From contig CAIKRV010000044.1 in the NCBI GenBank assembly GCA_903829945.1, forward strand, positions 1 through 64,000: a DNA stretch of 64,000 bases. Direction: 5' to 3'. Under the pieces are notes generated by a model. The model made no database searches and had not been told where the DNA came from. It worked only from the letters and a program-made list of their open reading frames with translations. Source of the DNA: an uncultured bacterium (GTDB taxonomy: Bacteria; Bacteroidota; Bacteroidia; CAILMK01). Shown piece after piece: positions 18,855 to 27,336 of this stretch (positions within the stretch are counted from its first letter, which is position 1; every line of letters begins with the position of its first letter). The translations under genes were made by a program, and so were the position numbers.

Positions 18855-18890
18855 AAAAAAAAACGTCCTGCCACAAAAATGCAACAGGAC
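18855..18890 (-). terminator. intrinsic terminator of the orphan 377-residue gene
   Basis: On the minus strand, GTCCTG pairs with CAGGAC and the stem extends to about 10 bp through G-T pairs, with a 6-base loop. A run of nine T follows after one G. It lies 25 bases after the stop at 18915. Confidence 0.8.
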
Positions 18891-18914
18891 TTTCCTATTA
18901 AAAAATTATATCCT

Positions 18915-20048
18915 TTAGAAATTAAAAGTGGGCTCTTCGCCGCTTTCTAAACGGGCACGAAGAATTTGTTCCTTATACGACTGCAATTTATCAGCATATA
19001 ATTCTTCCTGTATAGACCACTTGCTGGGTAGTTGTGATATTCCGCTTTGTTGGCGCAAAATGTATTCTGAAAAAGCATAGCGAATATGTTTTTCGGCTTG
19101 CCTTTTTTCGAATTGATAAGCAGCATTTAAAATGGCTGTTTGCCAATCGGCAGAAGCTTCAATGGAAATTTGCTCTCCTGAATTTTTAAGTATTTCTATA
19201 GCAGACTCAATGGCATTATACTCCATTCTTTTATGCAATTCTTTTTCATACACCTCGCATAAGTCCAATAGCTTTCTGCTTTCAAATTTGCGAATAAAAT
19301 CCTCCAATATGCCCGGCTCAGTGATGTCCAAACGTGGTTTGCACAACATCTGGTCTTCCATTTTTTGAAGGGTATCCTCTACATCATTCTTTTGATTATT
19401 AGAGGGTAGGTATTGCTTTTCCTTTTCGCCCCTTATGTCCGGCATATTTAAAAGTTCCTCAGTACCCATGTGATTATCATAAAAGGTATACCAAGAAGGC
19501 AATGCTACAAAATCATCCTCATATGGCTCCTTGCGGAAACCTTCAAAATCCTGCCAACTGGATAATGGATGCGGTTCGCTATAAAAATCGCTATTTACAT
19601 ATTCAATATATAAATTTACTTCTTCATTAGTGACCGCTTCTATAAATGGACATTCAGATATATTCTTTTCCCAATAAATAAAATCATAAGTAACTTCGAT
19701 ACCCGGAATATGAATTTTATCGGCACGCCACAAACATTGCAAATTAAATAATTTCTTTTGCTGGATCTCCCAGAGCAATTCCATGGCATTTTCTAAATCA
19801 TCATTTACATTTTGTTCTTGTTCTCTTAGAAATTGCGGAGAATATTGAAGATATTGAGCCTTCCGCATGGAATAAGATTGAATAAATTGACGAACACTCT
19901 TTTCATCAAACTTAGAAAAATATTCTTGAAATCTTGGGCCTTCCAGCTCATGAGCGATCTCGCCGGCAAGTCTGCTTTTTTCAGACTCCTCCATTAAGTA
20001 CTGCTGGATATTGATTTCAATCACCGGTTTCTCTCTTTTATGTTTCAT
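18915..20048 (-). CDS. hypothetical acidic cytosolic protein, no recognised family
   Basis: 377 residues that I do not recognise. There is no signal peptide or membrane segment. The protein is mostly predicted helical and rich in Glu, Gln and Lys, with many aromatic residues in the middle (EVTYDFIYWEKN, LPSWYTFYDNHMG). The C-terminal third contains heptad-like stretches (FIRKFESRKLLDLCEVYEKELHKRM) that could form a coiled coil. It is a single-gene unit with its own terminator and a 7-bp inverted repeat just upstream of the ATG. Its neighbours, a polyphosphatase and an M48 protease, suggest no function. It looks like a genuine gene because the frame is long and uninterrupted and has its own regulatory signals. 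Confidence 0.65.
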   Translation of the reverse strand: MKHKREKPVIEINIQQYLMEESEKSRLAGEIAHELEGPRFQEYFSKFDEKSVRQFIQSYSMRKAQYLQYSPQFLREQEQNVNDDLENAMELLWEIQQKKLFNLQCLWRADKIHIPGIEVTYDFIYWEKNISECPFIEAVTNEEVNLYIEYVNSDFYSEPHPLSSWQDFEGFRKEPYEDDFVALPSWYTFYDNHMGTEELLNMPDIRGEKEKQYLPSNNQKNDVEDTLQKMEDQMLCKPRLDITEPGILEDFIRKFESRKLLDLCEVYEKELHKRMEYNAIESAIEILKNSGEQISIEASADWQTAILNAAYQFEKRQAEKHIRYAFSEYILRQQSGISQLPSKWSIQEELYADKLQSYKEQILRARLESGEEPTFNF

Positions 20049-20052
20049 ATTC

Positions 20053-20077
20053 CGTTCTACTATTTTTAATTAGAACG
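20053..20077. promoter_or_regulatory. inverted repeat at the start of the orphan gene
   Basis: CGTTCTA (20053-20059) and TAGAACG (20071-20077) form a perfect 7-bp inverted repeat around an 11-base spacer, ending five bases before the ATG at 20048. A TAATTTCG, one mismatch from the -7 consensus, lies just upstream on the minus strand. It could be an operator or a leader hairpin that masks the start codon region. Confidence 0.4.
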
Positions 20078-20328
20078 AAATTAGGGGCCATCAAAAATTG
20101 TGTTGTAGCGAATTACTCAATTAGTGCTCACTGTAAGGTTTTACGCCTTTTTGTTAGTTTTTAAAACTTGGGCAATAGGAACTAATTGTAAATCAAAGTT
20201 AAATATTTTGTTTATTTAAAAACAAATTGTTTATAAATATTTTATCATATATTTGATTATCAATTATTTAAATATGCGTCTGGTTTGATTTTAAACCTTT
20301 CAAATCAGGTTTGTAAGTTCTTTTGCTT

Positions 20329-20336
20329 TAAATTTG
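20329..20336 (+). promoter_or_regulatory. -7 promoter element of the first M48 cassette
   Basis: TAAATTTG matches TAnnTTTG. Only four bases separate it from the GTG at 20341, so the predicted transcript start coincides with the start codon. Confidence 0.55.
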
Positions 20337-20340
20337 AATA

Positions 20341-22665
20341 GTGAAAACCTCCTTATCCTTAAAATGCAAGGGTCTCCTTTTATGTCTATTTTGGCTCATT
20401 GGTATTGAACATACTTATTCGCAAGATTTTAATAATTACACTATTTTTCGACCGGAAGGAAAACTCCCTTTAAGCTTTTTAAAATCTTCCATCCAGAAAG
20501 CCAATGAAGAATTTAATAAAGTTTTGGAAGCAAATGCCAAACAAAACTATAAACATAAAAAAAAGGAGTTCTTACAAGCCAATAATTTCCTGATAGATGA
20601 AATGTTGCTGAGTGGGAAGGTTCTTTTCAATGACCCCATCAGTGCCTATGTCAATAAAATTGCCGATTCCATTCTTAAGGACGATCCTAAATTACGAAGT
20701 CAATTAGAAATTTATATTGTAAAGTCCTACGCACTTAATGCTTTCACAACCAGCCGGGGTTCCATTTTTATTAATATGGGATTAATTGCCAGGATGCGGA
20801 ATGAAGCTGAACTAGCGTATATTTTATGTCATGAAATTATCCATTATAAAAATAAACATGTATTAAGTGAATTTGAACAAGCGGAAAATTTAAAACATGA
20901 AAGCGGTCTTTATCGCAATCCTAGTATCAGCGAGCAAGAATTAGAAAAAAGTATGTACTCCAGAGAACTGGAATCTGAAGCCGATGTACAAGGCCTAAAA
21001 ATATATTTGCGCTCCAATTATAAGCTAAGTGAATTGAAAAATGTGTTTGATATCTTGCAGTTTTCTCATATCCCTTTTGCCAATCAAACTTTTAATAAAT
21101 CTCTTTTTGAAACTTCTACTTTCAAGCTTCCGGGCTCCTACCAATTGAAGGAAACACGCCCCCTGCAAGCACAAGATAATGCCGACAGCTTAAGTTCACA
21201 TCCTAAAGTAAAGCTTCGAAGAGATTCCATTTTGCACCTTATTAGAGGCATGAAAGACAATAACCGCATGGAATTTATCGTAAGCAAAGAAGAATTTATG
21301 AAGGTTCGGGAAATGGCTCGTTTCGAAATTACGCAGACTTACTTAGAAAATAGAAAATATGAAGCTGCCATCTATAATTGTTTTTTATTGAGCAAAGATC
21401 ATCCTAATAATAAATTTCTGGAGACGTGCATTTTAAAGGCATTGTATGGCTTAAATAAATACGCTTCAGAATGCCCGTTTAAATTTAAACAAGTACTGGA
21501 AGATTATGAGGATATTCAAGGGAAACAACAAGGACTTTATTTCCTGATTCAAAATTTGGATGCTAAAGAATTAGCAATACTGGCGGCCAATTATTCTTGG
21601 AGAATTTTTAAAAAGTATCCAAACGATAGAGAAATTAAAGCTTTGGCTATTGAAAATATGCGTATCATGGTGGATTATTCCGTAAGTACACGTAGTTATT
21701 TTAGTGCCATTCCTGATCATAATACCAACGCAGATACAATTCCTACAAGTATTTCTTTCAAGAAAACTAATAATTTAGCCTTAGCTTCACCAGGTATTAA
21801 TTTATTAAAATTTAAGAAGCATAAAATAATTCCTAAAAGTATTGCACTTGATTTTGATGAAGCAACATTAAAACCGCTGCCCCGATACTGCAAATTTGCC
21901 TTTGTAGATGATGTCAACGATAACTATTTTAAATATATTTTTGATAGCCTGGCCGATGGGAAAACAAAATACCTGAATGATCAAAAAACGGAGAAGCTGA
22001 CTACAGATTTTTATGCAACTGACGATTGGACGGTGGGATATGAGAATACCCATAAAATACCAAAACCTTTAGGCATGAATAAGGTAGTATTTGTCAATCC
22101 GTTTTATTATAAAGTAGATGTTAGAAAGGATATTTTTATTCGCTCACAAGCCTCGGAAGAAGCTGAAGCTAATTTCAATACTACTATTCGTGCTATGGCC
22201 TTAGCCTGCGGTTTAACTTATGATATTATCGATAAAAAGCAATTTGAAGCGAATGAAGTGAGTTATTATAATGATATGGCCATTTTAAATGATTGGATGG
22301 AAGAATTTTATTTGCACGGCACTCAAATTAATTTTTTAAATTATAAAAACGAGGCTTTCGAAAAAATTAAAGAAAGATATCAAACCAAATATTTTTGTTG
22401 GACCGGCTTTATGACCGTTCGGACACAAAATATTGGCTTCTTAAAATTGGTGGCCTCTTGCTTTTTCCCTCCCTTAATTCCGTTAGCTGTTTATAAAACA
22501 TTGGAACCAAATTATACTACGGTTCAGTACACCATGGTATTAAATATTGAAACAGGCACTTTAGAATACTTAAGTACGAAAGAATATAGTATTAAGGATA
22601 GAAATGACGTCATAAAATCCAGTTTATTTGAAGTATTTACCCAAATTAAAACACCCGCTCATTGA
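20341..22665 (+). CDS. exported M48-family metalloprotease, copy 1
   Basis: 774 residues with a GTG start; no in-frame ATG would preserve the signal peptide (about 1-27, ending YSQ). The zinc protease core has HEIIH at 164-168 and the third ligand region ELESEAD near 210, as in M48/Oma1/BepA-type peptidases. These act in quality control at or beyond the inner membrane. The middle is helical (about 290-470). The C-terminal ~220 residues, from NKVVFVNPFYYK onward, form a conserved block with a hydrophobic segment (about 700-718) that I cannot assign to a family. The barrel-like gene at 22662 overlaps its stop. It resembles the protein at 23435 along its whole length. Location probably periplasm or envelope. 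Confidence 0.8.
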   Translation: MKTSLSLKCKGLLLCLFWLIGIEHTYSQDFNNYTIFRPEGKLPLSFLKSSIQKANEEFNKVLEANAKQNYKHKKKEFLQANNFLIDEMLLSGKVLFNDPISAYVNKIADSILKDDPKLRSQLEIYIVKSYALNAFTTSRGSIFINMGLIARMRNEAELAYILCHEIIHYKNKHVLSEFEQAENLKHESGLYRNPSISEQELEKSMYSRELESEADVQGLKIYLRSNYKLSELKNVFDILQFSHIPFANQTFNKSLFETSTFKLPGSYQLKETRPLQAQDNADSLSSHPKVKLRRDSILHLIRGMKDNNRMEFIVSKEEFMKVREMARFEITQTYLENRKYEAAIYNCFLLSKDHPNNKFLETCILKALYGLNKYASECPFKFKQVLEDYEDIQGKQQGLYFLIQNLDAKELAILAANYSWRIFKKYPNDREIKALAIENMRIMVDYSVSTRSYFSAIPDHNTNADTIPTSISFKKTNNLALASPGINLLKFKKHKIIPKSIALDFDEATLKPLPRYCKFAFVDDVNDNYFKYIFDSLADGKTKYLNDQKTEKLTTDFYATDDWTVGYENTHKIPKPLGMNKVVFVNPFYYKVDVRKDIFIRSQASEEAEANFNTTIRAMALACGLTYDIIDKKQFEANEVSYYNDMAILNDWMEEFYLHGTQINFLNYKNEAFEKIKERYQTKYFCWTGFMTVRTQNIGFLKLVASCFFPPLIPLAVYKTLEPNYTTVQYTMVLNIETGTLEYLSTKEYSIKDRNDVIKSSLFEVFTQIKTPAH

Positions 22666-23375
22666 AATTATCTATACTCAAAATATTTAGTAAAAAATTA
22701 TCCATTACCATGATGGTGATATTAGGCACAGTTTGGCACGCTTCTGCACAAACACTTTATACGGGATATTTGGGCCATAAAACGATTATAGGATATCATT
22801 TTATTACAGGAATTAATTTTGACCAAATTACTTCAGGCAATACTAAGGGCCCTGCATTTTTGGCGAGACATGAATTTATTATGGATTTCGTGCTGGACCG
22901 CGATTTAACTTTCGGTTTTGAAAGTAGCCTTTCAAATTTAAATTTCTCCCAAGTAGTCCCTACCTATATCCCTGAAACCAATAATAATTTAAGCGTACAT
23001 ATGATTATGTATGGTGTCAATTATAAATACTTTATTACCGGTACTCCGGCTCCGGTAGGTTCCTATTTTAAAATTAAAGGAGGATTATTAAACTATTATT
23101 ATACTTGCTTAAAGGATAATATATATGAAAATAAAAAATCTCAACTTACTTACCTCGGATTGGGGTACGGGAAAAAGCGAGTATTTTATGATAAAATAAT
23201 ACTAGATTTAGGGGTAGAATGCAATTTTATTTTTGGTTACGGTGGCCCAATGTTCCCTATATTTGATGGTCAAAAAAATATTGCTATTAATACTTTAACG
23301 GAATCCGCCCATCGTATTTCTCAGGATTGCTTTATTAACTATAGCGTTGGTATTGAAGGCCTTTTCTGGAAATAA
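22662..23375 (+). CDS. small outer-membrane beta-barrel-like protein, copy 1
   Basis: About 237 residues with a signal peptide ending WHASAQ. The rest alternates short amphipathic strands and aromatic residues, as in an 8-10-strand outer-membrane barrel, and ends GIEGLFWK. The start TTG overlaps the M48 stop (TTGA), which suggests translational coupling. An ATG at 22710 is possible but would truncate the signal peptide. It is paralogous to 25716-26468, which ends GIEGLFGR and also follows an M48 gene. No known function. The constant pairing suggests that the barrel and the protease act together in the envelope. Confidence 0.65.
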   Translation: MKLSILKIFSKKLSITMMVILGTVWHASAQTLYTGYLGHKTIIGYHFITGINFDQITSGNTKGPAFLARHEFIMDFVLDRDLTFGFESSLSNLNFSQVVPTYIPETNNNLSVHMIMYGVNYKYFITGTPAPVGSYFKIKGGLLNYYYTCLKDNIYENKKSQLTYLGLGYGKKRVFYDKIILDLGVECNFIFGYGGPMFPIFDGQKNIAINTLTESAHRISQDCFINYSVGIEGLFWK

Positions 23376-23408
23376 TCTTTTAAATTTCTGAAAATAAAAG
23401 GATTTTGT

Positions 23409-23416
23409 TATTTTTG
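23409..23416 (+). promoter_or_regulatory. -7 promoter element of the second M48 cassette
   Basis: TATTTTTG matches TAnnTTTG, 18 bases before the ATG at 23435. The second cassette therefore has its own promoter. Confidence 0.55.
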
Positions 23417-23434
23417 TAAAAACAAATTCCTAAA

Positions 23435-25735
23435 ATGAAAAAACCATCCAAGGGGCTATTTACATGGCTTCTCCTCTTTTTTTGCATCCAATGTTTTGCT
23501 CAAGATTTTGATAAATATCCCTTCCTGAAATCCTCAGGCAAAGTACCTGAAAGTTTCATGAAATCATCCAAAGCCAAGGCTGATGAACAAATTAATCAAA
23601 CCCTTGGTCAGGAAAAAAAGACCAGGTATAAAAAGCAAAAAAAATCCTTTATTACTGAGAGTAACTACTATATAGATGAACTACTTTTAAGCGGCGATGT
23701 ATTGTTTAATGACCCGGTAGGTACTTATGTCAACAAAGTGATGGATTCCTTATTAAAGGATGAACCTGAATTAAGAAAACAATTGGAAGTGTACGTGGTA
23801 AAATCTTCAATTGTAAATGCCATCACTACTTCCAGAGGTACTATTTTGGTGTACCTGGGCCTCATTGCAAAATTGCATTCTGAAGCAGAATTGGCCTATG
23901 TTTTAAGTCATGAAATTATTCACTACAAGAATAAACATTCCATGACTGAATTTGATGTTGCTGAAGACATCAGGCGCGGAAAAGGTGCCTTTAGAAATAC
24001 TGCCATTAATGATAAAATGTTGGCGCAATCTATGTTTTCTAAAGAACTGGAAAAAGAAGCGGATGTAGAAGGGTTTCAAATTTTCTTAAAAAGCAAATAT
24101 AATTTACAAGCCACCAACGGTGTTTTTGATATCTTGCAATTTTCCCATACGCCCTTTACTGAATTAGCTTTTAACAAATCTTATCTGGAAACCGCTTCCT
24201 TAAAGTTTCCCGGCTCCTACCAATTAGAAAAAACAAGGCCCGTGGTAGCGGATGATAAAGACGATACTTTTGGTACGCACCCGGGGGTTGCCATTCGTCG
24301 AGACACGATTAATGCCTTACTTAAAGGGCAATCCAATATAGGAAGAAAAAATTATTTAATCGATTCTACCGAATTTATAAATTTAAGAGAAATTGCCAGG
24401 TTTGAAATTGTAGAATACTATATTGAAAACATGAGGTACGAAGCAGCATTATATTGTGCGTATGCCTTGCTAAAATCACATCCCGATAATTTGTACTTGG
24501 AAAAAGCAATTATGCGTTCCTTATACGGATTATCAAAATATGCTAAAGAAGATAGATATGATGAAGTACACTATGACTACATGAAAGTAGAAGGCGGCAG
24601 ACAAGAAGTGTATTATTTGTTTAGCAAAATGAAGGCTAGGGAAATAAGCGTAACTGCACTCAGCTATATCTGGAATTTGAAGAAAAAATATCCGGCCGAC
24701 CAAGAGATAGCTAGCTTAGCGAATGATCAATTTATGGATTTGGTGGATAATTATTTTGCCAAGAGAAATTTCTTTTCTACCATAGCGGATACGGCGGTAC
24801 ACAAGGATACTGCGGCTACAATGATTAATTTCACTCAATCCGATGATGAAGAAGTGAAAGAACCGAAAATTCACAAAATTGCCAGACGGGTGAAACATGA
24901 AGAAACCTCAAGGAAATCTAATACTATTCCCGGGTACCTAAAGTATGCTTTCGTAGATGAATTAAAAGATCCTGAATTTGTAAAAACATTTGATAAATTA
25001 GCGAAGGGCCGTAAAGGTAGATTGAATGATAAAAAAGAAAGCGAGTCAGCCAGAGCCGTTTCCATCAGGAAAAAAAACCATGATAAATTAGTCAGACAAG
25101 GGCAAGCGATGGGAATTTCAAAAGTAGTATTTGTCAATCCATTTTATTATAAAACCACCTCAGGTTATGAGGTCAATGTAAAACAAGTGGCCTCGGAAGA
25201 AGCTCAAATTGCCTTTAATACTAAAATCCATGATATCGCCCAAATGTCAGGTTTGGATTTTGATATTATTGATAAAAAACATTTGGAAGAAGGTGGTGCC
25301 GGTGCCTTTAATGATATTTCTACACTGACCAATTGGATTGAAGAATATTATCATCACGGGTCCGCCATGCATTTGATAAATCATCAGCGCGATGACGTCA
25401 AAGCACTCATTGAAAAGTACCATACTAAATATTTTTGTTGGACCGGTTTTATCAGCGAAAAGTCTCCGAATTATTTTGTATTTACAAAAATTGTGGCGAG
25501 TTTTTTTATATTTCCGGTTTTACCTTATGTTATTTATAAAGCAGTGCAGCCACAATATAAAACCATGCAATACACTATAATAATGGACTTAAGTACCGGC
25601 GCACCGGTTTATGTACAATTACATGAATATAAAATGAAAGACCATAATGATATGGTGGAAGCGAATTTCTATGACCTCTGTATGCAAATTAAATCACCAA
25701 TAGCCAAACAAGAAAATGAAACTACTAAAAAATAA
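23435..25735 (+). CDS. exported M48-family metalloprotease, copy 2
   Basis: 766 residues with a signal peptide (about 1-22, ending CFAQ). HEIIH is at 159-163 and the third zinc-ligand region ELEKEAD near 204-210. It is colinear with the protein at 20341: both share the N-terminal region FNDP..YVNK, TTSRG, the protease core, FDILQFSH, PGSYQL, NPFYYK, and YHTKYFCWTGF or YQTKYFCWTGF near the end. A charged linker at about 455-500 differs between the copies. Metalloprotease activity is inferred from the intact motif. The following barrel-like gene starts inside its last codons (20-base overlap), implying tight co-expression. Confidence 0.8.
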   Translation: MKKPSKGLFTWLLLFFCIQCFAQDFDKYPFLKSSGKVPESFMKSSKAKADEQINQTLGQEKKTRYKKQKKSFITESNYYIDELLLSGDVLFNDPVGTYVNKVMDSLLKDEPELRKQLEVYVVKSSIVNAITTSRGTILVYLGLIAKLHSEAELAYVLSHEIIHYKNKHSMTEFDVAEDIRRGKGAFRNTAINDKMLAQSMFSKELEKEADVEGFQIFLKSKYNLQATNGVFDILQFSHTPFTELAFNKSYLETASLKFPGSYQLEKTRPVVADDKDDTFGTHPGVAIRRDTINALLKGQSNIGRKNYLIDSTEFINLREIARFEIVEYYIENMRYEAALYCAYALLKSHPDNLYLEKAIMRSLYGLSKYAKEDRYDEVHYDYMKVEGGRQEVYYLFSKMKAREISVTALSYIWNLKKKYPADQEIASLANDQFMDLVDNYFAKRNFFSTIADTAVHKDTAATMINFTQSDDEEVKEPKIHKIARRVKHEETSRKSNTIPGYLKYAFVDELKDPEFVKTFDKLAKGRKGRLNDKKESESARAVSIRKKNHDKLVRQGQAMGISKVVFVNPFYYKTTSGYEVNVKQVASEEAQIAFNTKIHDIAQMSGLDFDIIDKKHLEEGGAGAFNDISTLTNWIEEYYHHGSAMHLINHQRDDVKALIEKYHTKYFCWTGFISEKSPNYFVFTKIVASFFIFPVLPYVIYKAVQPQYKTMQYTIIMDLSTGAPVYVQLHEYKMKDHNDMVEANFYDLCMQIKSPIAKQENETTKK

Positions 25736-26468
25736 AACGCTAAGAATACTATTGCTGTTTATAAGTGCATACTTACCAAGCCAGGCACAAGTTCCGGGGT
25801 TTTTAGGCAATCGGTTTTCTGCCGGGTATCATTTACAATTAGGAACTAATTGGCTTGGATTTGGCTCCGTTGGATTTTTAAATTTTAGACATGAACTACA
25901 ATTTAATTATGTCGTTCGCAGACGTACGGTAGTAGGACTGGAGTTAGGTTATGGTCGTCTTTCAATTCCTAATTTAAGCGGGCAGGAAATTTCTGATCCA
26001 AATTACGGAACAGGTAGTACCATTACAAACGATAACGGTACAATTTCTAATACTTATGTTGGCATTAATGCAAAGTTTTATGGCGGCATAAGTACTATTG
26101 CACCACTGGGATTTTACTTTAAATTAAAAACCGGAATGATGTTTTCGAATATAAGTTTGCCCGCCTATGGAGGTCTTTATCAAAATGTACAACCAAATTA
26201 TTTAATCAATTATCCTTCAATAAGCAATTCATTTTCTAATCCTTATTTTGGCATTGGCTTTGGACAAACCCGTGTAATAGCAAGGAAAGTATTATTGGAT
26301 ATTGGTTTAGATCTGACGTGGACGGATTTCAGTGATTATATTTTGCCCTTGCGTCCTATTGATAATTCATACATTTATAAATTAATTAAACCTAGTGGAT
26401 TAGCTTACAATGCCCAATCTTACTTCATTGCATATCATATTGGGATAGAAGGATTATTTGGGAGATAA
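25716..26468 (+). CDS. small outer-membrane beta-barrel-like protein, copy 2
   Basis: 250 residues. The ATG lies 20 bases upstream of the M48 stop, in another frame. The signal peptide ends YLPSQAQ near residue 24. The mature part has strand-like alternation (FRHELQFNYVVRRRTVVGLELGYG, YFKLKTGMMF, FGIGFGQTRVIARKVLLDIGLDL) and ends YFIAYHIGIEGLFGR, parallel to the first copy. Probably an outer-membrane barrel. No family that I can name. It is convergent with the Crp/Fnr gene, with only eight bases between the stops. Confidence 0.65.
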   Translation: MKLLKNKTLRILLLFISAYLPSQAQVPGFLGNRFSAGYHLQLGTNWLGFGSVGFLNFRHELQFNYVVRRRTVVGLELGYGRLSIPNLSGQEISDPNYGTGSTITNDNGTISNTYVGINAKFYGGISTIAPLGFYFKLKTGMMFSNISLPAYGGLYQNVQPNYLINYPSISNSFSNPYFGIGFGQTRVIARKVLLDIGLDLTWTDFSDYILPLRPIDNSYIYKLIKPSGLAYNAQSYFIAYHIGIEGLFGR

Positions 26469-26476
26469 TTAATCGT

Positions 26477-27169
26477 TTACTCGTGGAGGGTGGAGACTTT
26501 CAGCAAGGCATCGGTATTTAATATACATATACGGCGCCCTTTGGTTTCCACTAAACCTTCTTCTTTAAATTTTGCCAACTGACGTATTAATACTTCAGTT
26601 GCGGTGCCGACCATACCGGATAAATCCTCTCGGGATATATTGATATTTAATGTTTTACCATCTTCTAAGGTACCGTAAGTTTTATTGAGCAATAATAAAA
26701 CTTCTGCCAAACGCTCTCTCACAGTTTTAGTAGCAATATCTACACGCTTAGTTTCACTCTGATCCAAATCTTGTGATAATAATTTCATCATTCCCATACT
26801 CATTTCCGGATTGGAATGTAAAATATCATAAAATGTTTTCTTAGGTACAAAACCCACCACGGTATCTTCCAAAGCTACTGCCGAGGCACGGTAAGTTTCT
26901 CCGGCCAATAAGGCACGATAACCAATCACATCACGGGAACCCGCCAAGCGTACAATTTGCTCCTTACCGCCATCCCCACTTCTGCTGATTTTAACTTTAC
27001 CCGAAAGTACACAATACAAGCCATTAGCATGTTTGCCTTCCATAAAGATATGGTCGCCTTTTTTGAATTCTTTGCGACCCTCTCCATTTGGAATGACCTG
27101 CCTTATTAATTCGTGAAAAAGAAATGCTGACCTATTTCCGTATGCTCCGTATTCCGAATTTTGATCCAT
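26477..27169 (-). CDS. Crp/Fnr-family transcription regulator
   Basis: 230 residues. The N-terminal cyclic-nucleotide-binding jelly roll covers about 15-145 (FKKGDHIFMEGKHANGLYCVLSGKVKISR, then VGFVPKKTF). A Crp-type winged helix covers about 150-225, with the recognition region ISREDLSGMVGTATEVLIRQLAKFKEEGLV. There is no N-terminal cysteine cluster of the kind that binds an Fnr iron-sulfur cluster. The effector is not evident. It is divergent from der, with its own -7 element and an inverted repeat in its short leader that could be an autoregulatory site. Confidence 0.88.
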   Translation of the reverse strand: MDQNSEYGAYGNRSAFLFHELIRQVIPNGEGRKEFKKGDHIFMEGKHANGLYCVLSGKVKISRSGDGGKEQIVRLAGSRDVIGYRALLAGETYRASAVALEDTVVGFVPKKTFYDILHSNPEMSMGMMKLLSQDLDQSETKRVDIATKTVRERLAEVLLLLNKTYGTLEDGKTLNINISREDLSGMVGTATEVLIRQLAKFKEEGLVETKGRRICILNTDALLKVSTLHE

Positions 27170-27177
27170 GTAGTGCG

Positions 27178-27200
27178 TTCAAGCAAATATTATGCTTGAA
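27178..27200. promoter_or_regulatory. inverted repeat in the Crp/Fnr gene leader
   Basis: TTCAAGC (27178-27184) and GCTTGAA (27194-27200) are perfect 7-bp arms around a 9-base spacer. They lie between the -7 element and the ATG at 27169, at about the predicted transcript start. They could be an operator, possibly for the gene's own product, or an mRNA hairpin. The spacing does not match the classical Crp or Fnr site. Confidence 0.45.
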
Positions 27201-27204
27201 CCTG

Positions 27205-27212
27205 CAAAATTA
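27205..27212 (-). promoter_or_regulatory. -7 promoter element of the Crp/Fnr gene
   Basis: On the minus strand this is TAATTTTG, 35 bases before the ATG at 27169. Confidence 0.5.
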
Positions 27213-27320
27213 CATTATTCTATAGGTTTTCCCTCCATTACTCGGCAAATAATAAATCCTTAACTTCATTTTCCATGCTTCAAATAGCTCCATTTGCCCC
27301 GATTTTGGATATATTTTATG

Positions 27321-27328
27321 TACCTTTG
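27321..27328 (+). promoter_or_regulatory. -7 promoter element of der
   Basis: TACCTTTG matches TAnnTTTG and ends eight bases before the der ATG at 27337. The predicted mRNA is nearly leaderless. An in-frame GTG at 27328 begins at the last base of this element, which argues against it as a start codon. Confidence 0.6.
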
Positions 27329-27336
27329 TGGGTTCT

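Larger units (their letters stand above)
20341..26468 (+). repeat. tandem duplication of an M48 protease + barrel cassette
   Basis: Two adjacent two-gene units have the same order (M48 protease, then barrel-like protein), the same strand and overlapping gene ends, and their products are similar along their lengths. The protein similarity is clear but the DNA has diverged, so the duplication is old and both copies have been kept intact. Confidence 0.8.
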
